Source: Chara braunii (lineage: Eukaryota; Streptophyta; Charophyceae; Charales; Characeae). Taken from it: a stretch of 42,579 bases of DNA. Positions within the stretch are counted from its first letter, which is position 1. Each line of letters opens with the position of its first letter. The DNA lies in assembly GCA_003427395.1 (NCBI GenBank), contig BFEA01000357.1:223672-266250 (forward strand), written 5' to 3'. A program made the position numbers and the translations under genes. Shown piece after piece: positions 12,068 through 23,465 of the stretch. Below the pieces are notes generated by a model. The model was not told where the DNA came from. It saw nothing but the letters and a program-made list of their open reading frames with translations, and ran no database searches.

Positions 12068-13068
12068 ACAGCCTAGATAATAATTGAATTTCGTATGCTA
12101 GATGATAAGCATAATTTTCTTACATTCGTCAACTGCGCTTTAGCATGCAAGTCAAAGATAAGTAACACAACTCAATTCTCCGGAGGAGCCGAGCTTTTAA
12201 AATCAATATTGTTAGTTTTAACAATTTGACGGAAAATTATTTAATCGCAAGAAGGGAGTTTTATTGAGGAAGATTGCCTATCTCCTAGCCAAGTACGTGT
12301 TTGATGGTGATTAAAAAGGGGAGGATCAACCACATTCTGAGACATTCTCGCAACTTAGTGTTAACTGCGGGTAACGACTTATGACTATATGAGCGAGAGC
12401 TGTGTTTGATAATGACCTATTACTATGTGCATAACAAGCAGATTATCAGTAAACGTTCATTACTAGCAGTAACCTGGGTGCCTTCGAACAAATTTGTCAA
12501 TAGTGATATCCTACAAATTATTCAAGACTACTTCACGGTATAATCAGCAGTACCCACATGTAACTTGAACAGGGTCTATTCCAATAGTATATCGTTTGCG
12601 TCACGAGAGAGGTAACCTCTGATGGCGTGCACCTAACCATATGAGTTGGTGGCATTACGTGCTCTGTTCAAAAGGGGGCCACAATCCATATTTGTCAACA
12701 GTTAGTAGCCAAATTCGTGCTCTGCAATAATTTAGATATGTTCCCTGCGATTGTGCAACAACCCATATTTGGGGAACAATTAGCTACCTCGGGCTCAAGA
12801 AAACTACAGATTTTACAAGTCTTTCAAAGGATGACTTAACAACAGTCAATGAAGATCTCAATGACATGCAACTATAAAGAGAATTGGTGGTGAAATGTGA
12901 GCTTGAGTAGCGAACTTTTGATCAACTCCCGAATGAGCATGCATAACGTTGATTTGCTCCATGTAGTATTCAAATGAAACCTTGAAGCAATTATGTTTTA
13001 TATACGAGTAAAAGTTGCACATGTCTATTCCCCGTGTTATATATGGACAAAAACAATATGTATAAGTC
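12068..13068. other. AT-rich noncoding stretch
   Basis: Short ORFs only, no recognised motif, no strong repeat. It lies between the hairpin repeat and the foldback element. Confidence 0.5.
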
Positions 13069-13588
13069 AACAGAAAAATTCCCACAAGAAAAAAAAGTTA
13101 AAAAAACATTCCCTACAAAATAAATTCTTCATATTTATGAATTATCATTCCAATGTTCGTCCAATTCTACAATTTACAGTTTTACTTGATAAATTCTCAT
13201 CTAAATATGAACTTTCCCTTCCAACTACATCTATTTGTTCAAGATGGAATGAAAGTCTGGACGAGTTTATGAAATGTTTTAATTAAAATTTCATTCTATT
13301 ACAACAAATATCTTCTAATTTGGATTGGATTAACCTATTTATGACTGAAAATCCTTACTTATAATAACAGTTCAATTAAAATATTTCATGAACTCATCCA
13401 GACTTTCATTCCATATCTAACATGCAGTTCAAATAAGAAAGGATACCCCATTCTTGGAAGGAAAGTCTTAAAGTAAGACGAAAAATTTTGAAATTGGAAT
13501 GACATTTTTGAAGATGGAATGAAAAATTAAAATTTAGAATGTAATTTTACTATAGAATGATTATTTAATTCTTGGAATTTTTTCTGTT
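13069..13588. mobile_element. Foldback/MITE-like element with long inverted repeats
   Basis: The two ends are inverted copies: AACAGAAAAATTCC at the left and GGAATTTTTTCTGTT at the right. Patches of inverted similarity continue inward, including runs around CATTCCA and the TTCCTTCCAA type. The innermost arms are 13244-13283 and 13375-13414, 40 bp each with about four mismatches, around a loop of about 91 bp. It is AT-rich with no ORF, as expected for a nonautonomous foldback element. The flanks do not show a clean target duplication, so the superfamily is unknown. Confidence 0.7.
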
Positions 13589-15440
13589 AGTGATTGTTGC
13601 ATCATTACGGATCGGGACTGTAAAAACAGAAGGACGGTAGTAACATGTGAGGTATTCTGCCTGAAGGAGGCATGTACTGTACTTTACACTACGAACAAAC
13701 AAAGGTAACTACAACGACACATGATGTATTTTACAAGGTGAGAGTGGTATTTTACATAGTTCTCCAAACTGAAGCTACCGTAAGTGACTGCTTGTAGCAT
13801 CCGAATTGGGACATTCATCTAATCAGTCAACGAAGTTGTGATCAACTAAAAATTTTGTATCTAGAGTTGTAACAAACGGTACCCAAAATTTTAAACAAGC
13901 AGAGACTTTAATTAGCGGCTGATATGGTGTATGTATGAGCAAGAAACTTAACCTGAGATCCTCTATTTGACTGTATTGTAATCAGTGGTTCTCCACCTTA
14001 GTATCGTTGGAGTATTATGTGATATTCTCTGCAAATATCTTGGTTGTGATTGCCACAAAGGATACCCCCTACAATATTTGGGTACAAAATGCAATTGGCA
14101 GTAAATTGATGTTTCACTCGGTCGCATAATGTTAAGAACAGGACCTGAAATGAAACTCCTCTGCCTTCTCTGGGAGAAGGGGAGAGTAGAACTTAGTCCC
14201 TTGGGAACTCTTATAGCAAACAACCCATTTGAGAACCCTAACAGAGGGATGATTCTTGGGAAGCGAATAAAAGGTCATTAACTGTAGAATTTAGTAAGAG
14301 AATATAGCGGAAAGTTCCTGTTGATTTTATTAGCAGAGAGCAGAGTGATCTCGACAACATCCTCAATTGTTAAGTAAGATTGTAAGACAAACAAATAAAT
14401 TTTTTAATGAAGCAAGATGGAAAAGTTGTGTATTGTTAAAATACGTTAGTGATTCCATGTTCTCTCTATCGAGACAGAGTAGAGGGATGGGAAGAAAGAG
14501 TCAATAAGGACATTCAGTTTTATGTGAAGTTGATAAGGAAGAGAGCGCTTGAGATAGTAAAAGGATAAAAACTCATTGAGTACGTGTTCTACTTTAATGG
14601 ACAAGATGAGAAAATACATAGTACTTCTTCATCCCTTGAGACCGTCATCTGAGCTAGAAAGAATGTCAATAATTATCATTGAGTTACTATGATCCCTAGA
14701 TCCATTCTAGTATTTTCAACATAAGCAACCAACAAAGGAAGAGTTAGTGTGAAGCCGTAATAAAACCATTTATCCTCAACATTACAAAATTGTTCGAGAT
14801 TTCAATTGAAGGAAAATAACAGGAGTTGAGAAAGAATAATGTTTTTTGGGTGATATACAATGCATACTAGCAAGAAAGATCAAGCAAGTCGAAAACACTT
14901 AGACATACGACACTGGTTCATCTTTAGAGACTATTGAACAGGTCGGAGCGAAGCTCCGATAAGAACAACTACTTTCATATCTCTCTCTCAAAAGACCTTA
15001 CTACTCAGAGTCAGTTTCCTCAGCATTATGTTGTCAATGGTCAGCGACCAGTGACTAAACACTCAACAACTTCCAATCATCTAAGACATCATCAGTAATC
15101 CTCGATTGAGATATGTTGCTTTTCTATCATTATCAGTTCTCTCTCAGATCAGTATAAATCTGTTAGTATTTATGAAAGGTATACAGACAGTGAAAAGTTC
15201 ATCAGTATCGCATTAATCATTTACAGTCCCTCATCAGTCCGTTCAATTCCACTAGTCTTCTCAGCACATAAGTACCCTTGTTTCTCTTCGTATTGATCGG
15301 AATGTCTTGACCGGTCTCAACAAGATAACTTTTAAGGATGCCTTTCGATACCGATATGTCGGTGCAGTCGGTTTCAGGTAAGAAAACCTGTCAATTTTTG
15401 TGGTTCTCACTAAGTTTGCATAAGGTATTATTCATGACCG
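13589..15440. other. AT-rich noncoding stretch with one compact hairpin
   Basis: No gene recognised. At 14944-14958 CGGAGC and GCTCCG form a perfect 6-bp stem around a GAA triloop. A good splice-donor string, CAG followed by GTAAGAA, occurs at about 15375-15385 after an open stretch in frame with DRNVLTGLNK, which might be an exon end. No protein family is recognised. Confidence 0.4.
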
Positions 15441-15450
15441 GAGAATCTAT

Positions 15451-15723
15451 GTGAAGAAAGGTCAGGACACTCATAAGCACTTTGATTCGGTCGGGATTTC
15501 AACAACCAAACATCTTGAAGAGAGGGAGAGAGAGCTTGATCAAAGTGACACAAAGTTGATCCATAGCTTTAGACCCAAACTCTACATTGATTATCATAGG
15601 CCTCTAGTCCCTTTTACTCTCATAGATGGTTCTTGTAAGAGTGACTTGGTTAATTTGGTCAAGAGATATATCTCCCCTACACAGATTGACTACGAGGCAG
15701 TGACGGAACCCTTAGAGTTTTGA
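15451..15723 (+). CDS. Unrecognised 90-codon ORF, possible exon or transposon fragment
   Basis: The ORF runs from ATG 15451 to TGA 15721-15723, with an even amino-acid composition (KKGQDTHKHF near the start, RPKLYIDYHRP in the middle, QIDYEAVTEPLEF at the end). That is more protein-like than the surrounding AT-rich ORFs. No domain, signal peptide or membrane segment is evident. The frame is open a little upstream of the ATG (HDRRIYV), so the true start is uncertain. It lies inside the sequence that separates the Helitron halves, so it may belong to an unrecognised inserted element. Confidence 0.3.
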   Translation: MKKGQDTHKHFDSVGISTTKHLEERERELDQSDTKLIHSFRPKLYIDYHRPLVPFTLIDGSCKSDLVNLVKRYISPTQIDYEAVTEPLEF

Positions 15724-16416
15724 CATCTTAGACGAGGGATCTTCTCCAAACCATATTTTTCTACTCTGTGGGAGGAATTATGTGCTATGCTTGACTTCCG
15801 TATCCTTGGCCTTCGATGAACGTATGTGGAACGTGTAGGCTTTAAGTGGCTCTATATATCTAAGCCACAATCTCGGAGGTATATAGATGTGGCTCAAAGC
15901 ACAAGAGACACATAGTCAAATGAGAGATCTGAGATGAGACTTGAGAGGGATGAGTAAGGACTCTTGACGACTGCTGACCATGTCTATTCATTTGTACTTT
16001 CCGAGATTATTATGAGTTCTCACTTTCCTTCATTCATTTTATCTTTGCCTCAGGTCCGTTAGTCTTGTTTACTTGCATTGACATTGTTTGAGATTATACT
16101 CTCTTTTGATCTTGTTACAATTCTCAAATTTCTAAATTGGCAAACTTGGTATATGCATGACATACATAATTTTTATAATTCTTATTTGCATGATCATTGT
16201 TGTTCCGAATCATAATAAAATATTTCTAAGACCGAGGACCGACGTAGACCATAATTGAAGGGTCTCGCTTGAAGTCGGACGCACACAACAGGAAGGGATG
16301 CTTTATTTATTTTTTTACTTATTGTAAAAGTCTTCAAAATCTTGCGTGACAATCTATTGGTTTTCTGGTCGTCAGAAGTGGCCTGACTAGAAAAAGTGCG
16401 ACACCACACCATAGCT
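15724..16416. other. Noncoding stretch up to the Helitron helicase half
   Basis: AT-rich with no gene. The right junction of the interruption lies somewhere between about 16200 and 16430. An ACAACA string at about 16286-16291 is the inverse of TGTTGT near 7162. The 5-bp flanks do not match, so an LTR-type insertion is not demonstrated. Confidence 0.4.
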
Positions 16417-18725
16417 GACTAGATGACAAACACAAACGATGACATACAAGTGTACCAAGATATGCGAACAATCGGCGTTGCAGAAACACGTTGACAAATT
16501 TTTGAGTTCCTTCTATCCGAGCGCTACCCGACTGTCTGTGCGCTGCCTGTTCATACAAAGAACCGACAACATGTATTCTTTCGCCAACACCAAGCAAATC
16601 ACATTGCATGAAAACCAACACCTGAAACAGAGCTCACTGCATGATTCAAATGAAAACTTAAAAAACCCGACATCGCTGCTGACAATAAAACACTTTACAA
16701 AGATATGATCAAGGGATTTTGATTTGACAAACAAACAAAACATAGCATTCTCTGTTGCCGCGCTGAAAACGCAATCGGCCGAATGCACACAGTCCACCCT
16801 AATGCCTGTGATCCATTCTATCTTAGAATGCTCCTTCAATCACCGCACTCTCTAGGCGCTACTTCATTCGAGCACCTCCGTACTGTCGATTGCCATACTC
16901 ACCCTACATACCAATCTGACTATCGCGCACTCGGTCTGCTTAATGATAACACCCAATTTGCCGCTGTGCTTCACGATGCAATTCTCAATGTTTTTTCACC
17001 AATAGTTCGAGATCTCTTTGTCCACATTCCCCTCCACTGTGGCCCCGTTGATCCTATCTTGCTCTTTGACACACACAGGGAACAAATGCTTGATGACTTC
17101 CGCAGATACCTCTGACCCCCGTGGATCACAACCTCCATGCTCAAAACTTTGGTTCTCATCGATATCTAAAACCGCCTTAAAAAAAAGGCAACGACCTTGA
17201 ATACGTCGGCCTCATTCCGCCCGATGACCACACGTGCAACGACGCCGACATCCACGCTCAAAGCCCACCTACATCACATTCCTCGAGTGACCGAGGTTGA
17301 AATTTTTTATGACAAACCAACTCTACAACGTACACTCGCAAGATATCTGCCACTTTTTTTACCCTCACAACATGCTGTCTTTCAGCGCATTCTAAACGCC
17401 CCCATGAATGCTCTATCGCTTTGCCTTTTCATCGATGCTCCCGGTGGCACTGACAAAACTTTTTGCTTCAACACAATTCTCGCATTCCTTCGAAACGAAA
17501 ATCGCGTTGCACTTGTTGTTGCATCCACCAGCATCGCCGCAACATTTTTGACGACGGTCGCACATTCCATTCACGATTCAAAGCATCACTCACTCCAACG
17601 CCTACATTTGTACTTGACATATCCAAACAGTCATCCCTCGCTGATCTCATCCGCATGGCAACTGTCATCCTTTGGGATGAAGCACTGATGATTCACAAGT
17701 ATCACCTCAAGGCACTCGACGGAACATTGCGTGGCATTTGCTCATGCAACTTGTCATTCGGCAGTAAATTCATTGTTGTTGTGGGTGATTTCAGATAGAT
17801 CCTCCCAGTCACAACAAAAGGTACATGCGAACAAACCATAAACGCTTGCTTAACAACATCACACATATGAGATCATTTCGAAACATTCCGTCTTTCTGAA
17901 AACATGCGTGTCGTGACCCAAGTCAACACTGCTGAAGGTCATGAATACGCTCAATGGCTGCTTAACCTCGGCAATAACACACTCCAACCTCCACCGAAGG
18001 CAACACCGACGACTGTTCAACTCCCCGCATACCTCGGCGTCCACTCTGGCATCCCAGGCCTCATTCAATGGATATTCCCCGACCTCCAAACTAATGCTCA
18101 AAACCCGTCATGGCTGGCGGACCGTCTCATACTATCACCCCAAAACAAAACAGTCGCAATGCTGAACTCTGTCATCCTTGACCAGTTCCCTGGACCTTCC
18201 ATAACATCGCTCGATGCTGACTCCCTCCTCAATGATGAATACCCCGACATCTCAATCGATGCGCTCAACACAATCGACATCCCCTCCCTCCCCACTCACA
18301 TGCTTCGTGTGATAGAAAGCGCACCAGTCATACTTTTGCGCAACATTGCAATGCGAAACGGCCTTTGCAACGGTACACAACTGATTTTCAACTCCATCAC
18401 AAACAGCAAGCTCCTCCATGCCTACAAACTTCCAACACTGGAACCCGTTCTCCTCCCATGCGTCCTCCTCTTCGTCACTGACCAAACAACTCCCTTCCCA
18501 TGACAAAGGCGTCAATTCTTTGTCCGCCCTGCATTCGCTATCACGATTGACAAATCACAAGGCCAGTCCATCAAACATGTAGGAATAAACCTACAACAGT
18601 CATGCTTCGCACATGGCCAACCATACGTCGCTGCCTCTCAAGTGGGCGACTGTGCATACATTCGATTTTCCCTACACTCTCCTAGCGATCTAACAAACAA
18701 TATTGTCTACAAAGAAATCCTCTGA
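16417..18725 (+). pseudogene. Helitron helicase half (PIF1-like), degenerate
   Basis: This continues the RepHel protein. Segment 16438-17115 has QVYQDMR, PVHTKNRQHVFF, IGRMHTV, YLRMLL, TSFEHLRTVD and LGLLNDN, typical of the Helitron linker before the helicase. Segment 17197-17570 holds Walker A as DAPGGTDKTF; the usual GTGKT glycine is Asp. A frameshift follows, and 17560-18725 holds Walker B as VILWDEALM. It also has VVGDFR then a stop, SENMRV, LLRNIAMRNGLCNGTQ, DKSQGQSIKHVG and the C-terminal NIVYKEIL before TGA 18723-18725. In-frame stops lie at 16492, 16609, 16642, 16651, 16720, 17113, 17796, 17868 and 18501. It matches SF1B PIF1-family helicases and is clearly nonfunctional. Confidence 0.92.
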
Positions 18726-19836
18726 TGCCACATTCTGACCATCCCTTTCCCCAGTGTGGTTTGCAGGTTCCCATGCAGACATCCCACCTCCCAAAAGAAC
18801 CAAAGCTTCAACAACAACTCCTGGACACGACAACCCCCAGCTGCCACAACTCCACCACCCACACACAACACTCCAGCGAACACTCGCACAACAACATCGA
18901 CTGCCTACACACAACAACTTGCCTCACAACCACCTCCCTCCAATCAACAAACAGCCACTCAACAAACACAAACCACCACTACACAAACACAATCGCTCTC
19001 ACAGATAAACCTCAACGACAATATCCTCGGACAAATTCCCATACCACCACCGCATTCTACAACTGCAGTTGTCCTCCGTTCTGCGGACGCCACTCCCTCC
19101 ACCACTTCCCCACCATTCCCAGCCACCTGCATAGGAAACTTGGATCCCTCTCCTCAACCGTGATAACATTGAACACATCATTGATCAGATTCTCTGGGAG
19201 GATTTCCTCACCACTGACCACACAGCCTTCTCCCCACATCTTTACACTTTCTTTGCCATCTACAAAGACAACCTCATACACAGACTATGCCGCCCACCAC
19301 CTTCCCCCTCTACAAACACGAGATTTGCCCAAGCAAAATCATTCCTACGCATCACCAACGACGACTATACCCACCTTTCATTCCCACGCCCCGACCGCCC
19401 AGAATATCAATACCTCCGCATCACAGCTGCCCACCACCACTAAACATTCATTGCATCCGCACCACCACCACCACCACCCCGACTTCTTCCGTGCTCTGCC
19501 GAAACCGACCCGCAATGGTGGCGCCCCCTCGAGCCCCAAGGACAAGTCCACGCCACAGCAACCATCCACGACCTCCTTGCATCCCGCCACGCATTCACCA
19601 TGTACAGCATCCCCTGCCCACTACAAAATATCTCAATGAACTCATCATGCTCCACCATCGGCAAGCACAAATCCCTCTCCCACCTTTCCCTGCATATCAC
19701 GCAGACATCAACCGACAAGCCATGGCATGCCTCCAAGTCCGATCTCCCCCCCCAAGACGCTGACTCCATCGACTCCACAATGAGTGCAGTGCAACACAGA
19801 GCGTCTCCAACCATCAAGAGAAAACCTCGACAATGA
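18726..19836 (+). pseudogene. Helitron C-terminal extension or accessory ORF, unrecognised
   Basis: After the helicase stop at 18723 the same frame stays open to 19163. It encodes a Thr/Pro/Gln-rich linker ending in NLNDNILGQIPIPPP. A shift of one frame then opens 19141-19836, with a single TAA at 19441. The first part has mixed protein-like composition: WIPLLNRDNIEHIIDQILW, LYTFFAIYKDNL, SFLRITNDDYTHLSFPRP. The second part contains DPQWWRPLEPQGQVHA and HDLLASRHAFTMYS and ends with the basic tail KRKPRQ. No known domain is recognised. It could be a fused C-terminal extension of this Helitron lineage or a separate carried gene. Polypyrimidine-AG strings at about 18741-18768 could also be splice acceptors. 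Confidence 0.45.
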
Positions 19837-20250
19837 CAAATCCATGGAACAAGCCGTGTGCCCGCCCGTCTTCGACACAACATGGCCAAGCAGTGCGACA
19901 ACAACAGCCCCGCCCCCCGGTTCATCCCCCTCCTCTTATATATACTTCCTAAAGCGAAAAGCGGTCCTCGCGTAACGCTTTCCACTGGCGCATGAAAAAT
20001 TGCGGAAGGAGTGGACCCGGTGGGCCGAGCAGCGTTTGGGCAGGACTGCAATCGTGAAGTATCGAATGTTGTAATACAAGGACATAGCAAACATCGTTTC
20101 GCAAGTCTTTTATTTTCTTTTGAGGGCCTGGCCATGCATGTTTCCGCCCAGGCTCACATCGATGCTCAAATACAAGTGCATAGCAATGATAGCACGACCG
20201 GGGCCTCGCTGTATCGCTCGCCACCCGCCAGCCCCGCTACTCACCGTATG
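19837..20250. other. Helitron 3' flank, end not resolved
   Basis: This is the region where the Helitron 3' end is expected. AAAGCG at about 19951-19957 can pair with CGCTTT near 19976-19982. CTAA at about 19948 fits CTRR, but the order of hairpin and CTRR is not the canonical one, so no end is called. No gene. Confidence 0.3.
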
Positions 20251-21400
20251 CAGGAAAGACAAAAAAGTATGGGCGTGTATCTCCTATGTTCCAGCGGAAG
20301 ATTCATACCACTTTGTACCGGAGGAGGAGCAGGAGGAGGGGAGGGATGACAAGCGGGAGGAGGGGAAGGATGATGTGGAGGACGACGAACAGCAGCAGAA
20401 CATGCAGGGAAGACACAAAAATATGGCCGTGTACCTCCCATGTTCCAGGGGAAGATTCATACCATTTTGTGCAGGAGGAGGGCGGGATGATGAGTGCGAG
20501 GAGGAAGGGGAGGACGACGAACAGGAGGAGAACAACAAGCGGGAGGAGGGGAAGGACGAAGACAAGGAGGGCGACGAACTGGGAGACAAAAAAAAATGGC
20601 CATGTATCTCTCCATGTTGCAGCGGAAGATTCTTTCCATTTTGCACAGGAGGAGAAGCGGGAGGAGAAGGGGTGGGCTGACGAGTGGGAAAGGAGGGGAA
20701 GGAGGAGGGAAGGAAGACAAACACGAAGATGGAAAAATATGGCCGTGCATCTCCCCATGTTTCAGCGGAAAGTTCACTCCATTTCGCACAGGAGCGGGAG
20801 GAGGAGGGGCAGGACGTCGAGCGGGAGGAGGGGAAGGAGAAGGACAGGGAGGATGACGAACAGGAAGACAATTATGACCATGCATCTCCTCATGTTGCAG
20901 CAGAAGATTCATTCCATTTGGCATGGGAGGAGGAGAGGCAGAAGGGGCAGGATGATGAGTGGGAGGAGGGGAGGAGGAAAAAGGGGAGGACAACAAACAG
21001 GAGGAGAACAAGTGGCACGAGGAGTGTAAGGAGGAGGGGGAAGACAACGAGTGGGAGGAAGGTGGACGATGAACGGGAGGAAGTGTGGAAGGAGGGGGAC
21101 CGCTATGAGGAGGAGCAGGGTGATGAGGGGAGGAGGAGTGGAAGGAGGATGGGGAGGACAACGAACCACAGGGAGGAATGCAAGCAGGAGGGAGACGACG
21201 ATGAGCGGGAGAAGGTGGACGACGAACAGGAGGGAGTGGCAGGAGCGCGAGGAGGAGGGGGAAGACGACGGGTGGGAGGAGGAATGGGAGGAGGACCGGA
21301 AGCAAGACGAGTAGGAGGAAAGGGAGGACGAAGGGCAGAGTAGGAGGAAAGGGAGGACAAGGGGCAGAGTAGGAGGAGGATCGGGAGGAGCAGGGACAAA
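20251..21400. repeat. Polypurine (GGA-rich) minisatellite
   Basis: Degenerate tandem units start at about 20251, 20405, 20579, 20712 and 20861, with a spacing of 133-174 bp. Each has a conserved core (GACAAAAA, TATGGCCGTGTATCTCC, CATGTTCCAGCGGAAGATTC, CCATTTTGCACAGGAGG) followed by a variable GGA/GAC spacer. Beyond about 20950 only the G/A-rich spacer type continues. ORFs of up to 247 codons on the + strand (E/D/R/G) and 371 codons on the minus strand (S/P/L) run through it. They exist because the purine strand lacks stops, so they are not called as genes. Confidence 0.85.
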
Positions 21401-21908
21401 CATCGGGATTCCGTTTTCCCTTTTTTTCCCCTGAGAGAGATGGGGGGCAGGAAGAGATGTGCCGCGGGTGTAGCATTGTTGTTTTCCTTTCCATGCCATC
21501 AGCTGCACACGATCCTCCTCTTCCTCTTTCCCGCCCTCCCCTCCATTTCGCTCTTCGCCTCTCCTCCATCATCTTCTCTCATCCCCTCTGGTGGGCCGCG
21601 GCATTGTTGTGGCAGCCTGGCAGGTCCATTTGCTCTGTGTTGAAGTGAGCACCTCTAAGCAGTGCCAAATAGTTGGTCATTTCTCCTCCGGAGTGCCTGC
21701 AGCGGTATTAGGGGGACTGCTCGGTTCGGAATGGTCATGTATCCTATGGGTGATGGCTGATGTTCCTCGGAGTGACTAGCCAGCTCAGCGGGTAGTGGGA
21801 GCCCACAGTCTGTGGGGTTCACTAGTCGTGTGAGTAGGTGATGTACTGCGTTGGACACATGGACTGCCTTGTGTTGGATGTGTGGACTACCTTATCTGTG
21901 CTCCACGA
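21401..21908. other. Noncoding stretch, pyrimidine-rich in part
   Basis: No gene is recognised. A CCTCCTC-type pyrimidine-rich part lies at about 21510-21590. Confidence 0.5.
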
Positions 21909-22057
21909 CTGCCTTGTGCTTTTCCATCGTTGCCTTGTGCTTTGCAGCCTTTTCCCTCGTTGCCTTGTGCTTTGCAGCCTTTTCCCTCGTTGCCTTGTGC
22001 TTTGCAGCCTTTTCCTCGCGGCATTGTGTTTTGCAACCTTTTCCCTCGCTGCCTTGT
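21909..22057. repeat. 30-bp minisatellite
   Basis: Three near-identical 30-bp units start at 21930, 21960 and 21990 (TTGCCTTGTGCTTTGCAGCC, then TTTTCCCTCG). A diverged fourth lies at about 22019, with partial units on both sides. The Leu/Cys/Phe ORFs in all three frames are translations of it. Confidence 0.9.
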
Positions 22058-22138
22058 GATCAGTTGTTGTTTCTCACTATAAGAAAGTGGAGGTTTGAAT
22101 GGTACGGGAAGTGATTGCATCTTTCTAGCTCTTCGTAT

Positions 22139-22476
22139 AATACTCTTCATTGTGGCTTGTCCTGGATTGCACACCACCTCTTTTGAGTCTTTCATGTGTG
22201 CACTTTTCAGTGCATTTCGCCGCAATATGATCGTCAAGGCTTCGGCCCCCATCACTCACTCACTCACTCGCTCGCTCACTCACACACACAGACACACACA
22301 CACTCACACGCACACGCACACGCACACGCACACGCACACGCACACGCACACACACACGCGCGCGCGTGTATGCATACTATGCATCCACAGACACACATGT
22401 GTGGACACATGGATGCATAGTCAACAGCATCCAAACATAGAGCCTGATGCAGGCAAGGATGGTTGACAAAAGTCAC
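22139..22476. repeat. Dispersed repeat with internal microsatellite, copy 1
   Basis: The left block is ATACTCTTCATTGTGGCTTG followed by TCCTGGATTGCACACC, to about 22185. Then come (TCAC)n and (CA)n at about 22251-22360, and a (CG)n run. A hairpin follows: ACTATGCATCCA (22376-22387) pairs with TGGATGCATAGT (22410-22421) around the palindrome CACACATGTGTG. The right block contains GCCTGATGCAGGCAAGGAT. The same three-part order recurs at 23466-23985. Confidence 0.75.
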
Positions 22477-22720
22477 ATGAAACCCACAAAGGTGTTCATA
22501 ATATCTTGTGTTTCTGGTAATAAGCATAACAGATTCACTTAATGGCCAAACGAATATAATTTTTGTGTGTTTTGACAGGGTTGCGAGGATTGCGCCCCTC
22601 GGAAGTGTTTCAGAAAGGTCGTACCTGCCCTAAGTGAAGGTGAGCCTCAAGAATTTGGACTTGGCCTGCGTGAGGCCTGAGTGAGCCAAAAATGGAGGCC
22701 CCGTGGGAAGTTGCTGCAGG

Positions 22721-22773
22721 CAGCATCTTCAACCAACCGGCAAGGTCCACCCCCCAGGTGGTTGAAGATGCTG
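22721..22773. repeat. Perfect 15-bp stem-loop
   Basis: CAGCATCTTCAACCA (22721-22735) is the exact reverse complement of TGGTTGAAGATGCTG (22759-22773), with a 23-nt C-rich loop. Neither arm belongs to a visible longer repeat. It could be a transposon end, a hairpin RNA or chance. Confidence 0.6.
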
Positions 22774-23465
22774 AGGCCCAGGGATCAGACAGTTAGGCCC
22801 CAGGCACATGCCGGAAGGGGACCGGGGCGCAAGTACTCGGACAGGGCACAGCCAGTCCAGCCAGGCTGCAAGCCTCGCAGCCAGCACAAAAGGGAGCGAG
22901 ACCATCTCACTTCAGACATTCTGCCTGGCAGGGCACAGCAGCGCTGCTGGAGTGCTTACTCATGCGGATGAGCCCAGACAAGAGGAGAGAAGGGCACTGG
23001 CGCGGTGCAAGGAAGGCAGTGGTCCTGGGCAGAGGGGACTGTGGAGGAAGTCAGGGAGAGGGGGCGATGTAATGAGGCTGTCACCTGGTGAAGGGGAAGC
23101 GGGCTGATTTCACGGAGTCTTCAAGTGTTGATTGGGCGAATCATAGCCGACCTGTTGTAGATAGGGGTCCAGGTGTAAGGAGCTATCTGTTTAGTCTGGG
23201 CGCTGAGCGCCAATGCAGAAGAGCTACATTGTTGACATTGGTAATCGGAGGCGAGGAAAGGGCTTTCATGATCATTTGACTTCAATGCTTTGCTCATACT
23301 TATTTGGTGTTGTCTCGGCTGGCAATCTGCTTTCAGTTTGGGCTTATCTAGATTGCTATGGAGTGCTGCAATCTGTGTTTTTCGTCATTCGCATTGCTCA
23401 TTTCCTTGCAGGGTACGTTATGAAAAGAGATCACTGTGACAGGTTTTCCCAAAAAATCGTACATG
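22774..23465. other. GC-rich noncoding stretch
   Basis: Short ORFs only (63-99 codons), none recognised. It lies between the two copies of the microsatellite-bearing repeat. Confidence 0.4.

Noticed and set aside
7162-16291. LTR retrotransposon bounded by TGTTGT and ACAACA
   Set aside because: The boundary strings are inverse, but no direct LTR similarity, matching 5-bp target duplication or pol motif was found.
5381-18725. Functional Helitron transposase
   Set aside because: Multiple frameshifts, about fifteen in-frame stops, a changed Walker A glycine and a 9.2-kb interruption rule out activity of this copy.
19946-19982. Helitron 3' terminus
   Set aside because: A short hairpin and a CTAA are present, but in the wrong order and spacing for the canonical hairpin-then-CTRR end.
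20457-21572. 371-codon minus-strand ORF rich in Ser, Pro and Leu
   Set aside because: It is the complement of a stop-free purine-rich minisatellite; overlapping ORFs in other frames are equally long and the composition is purely repetitive.
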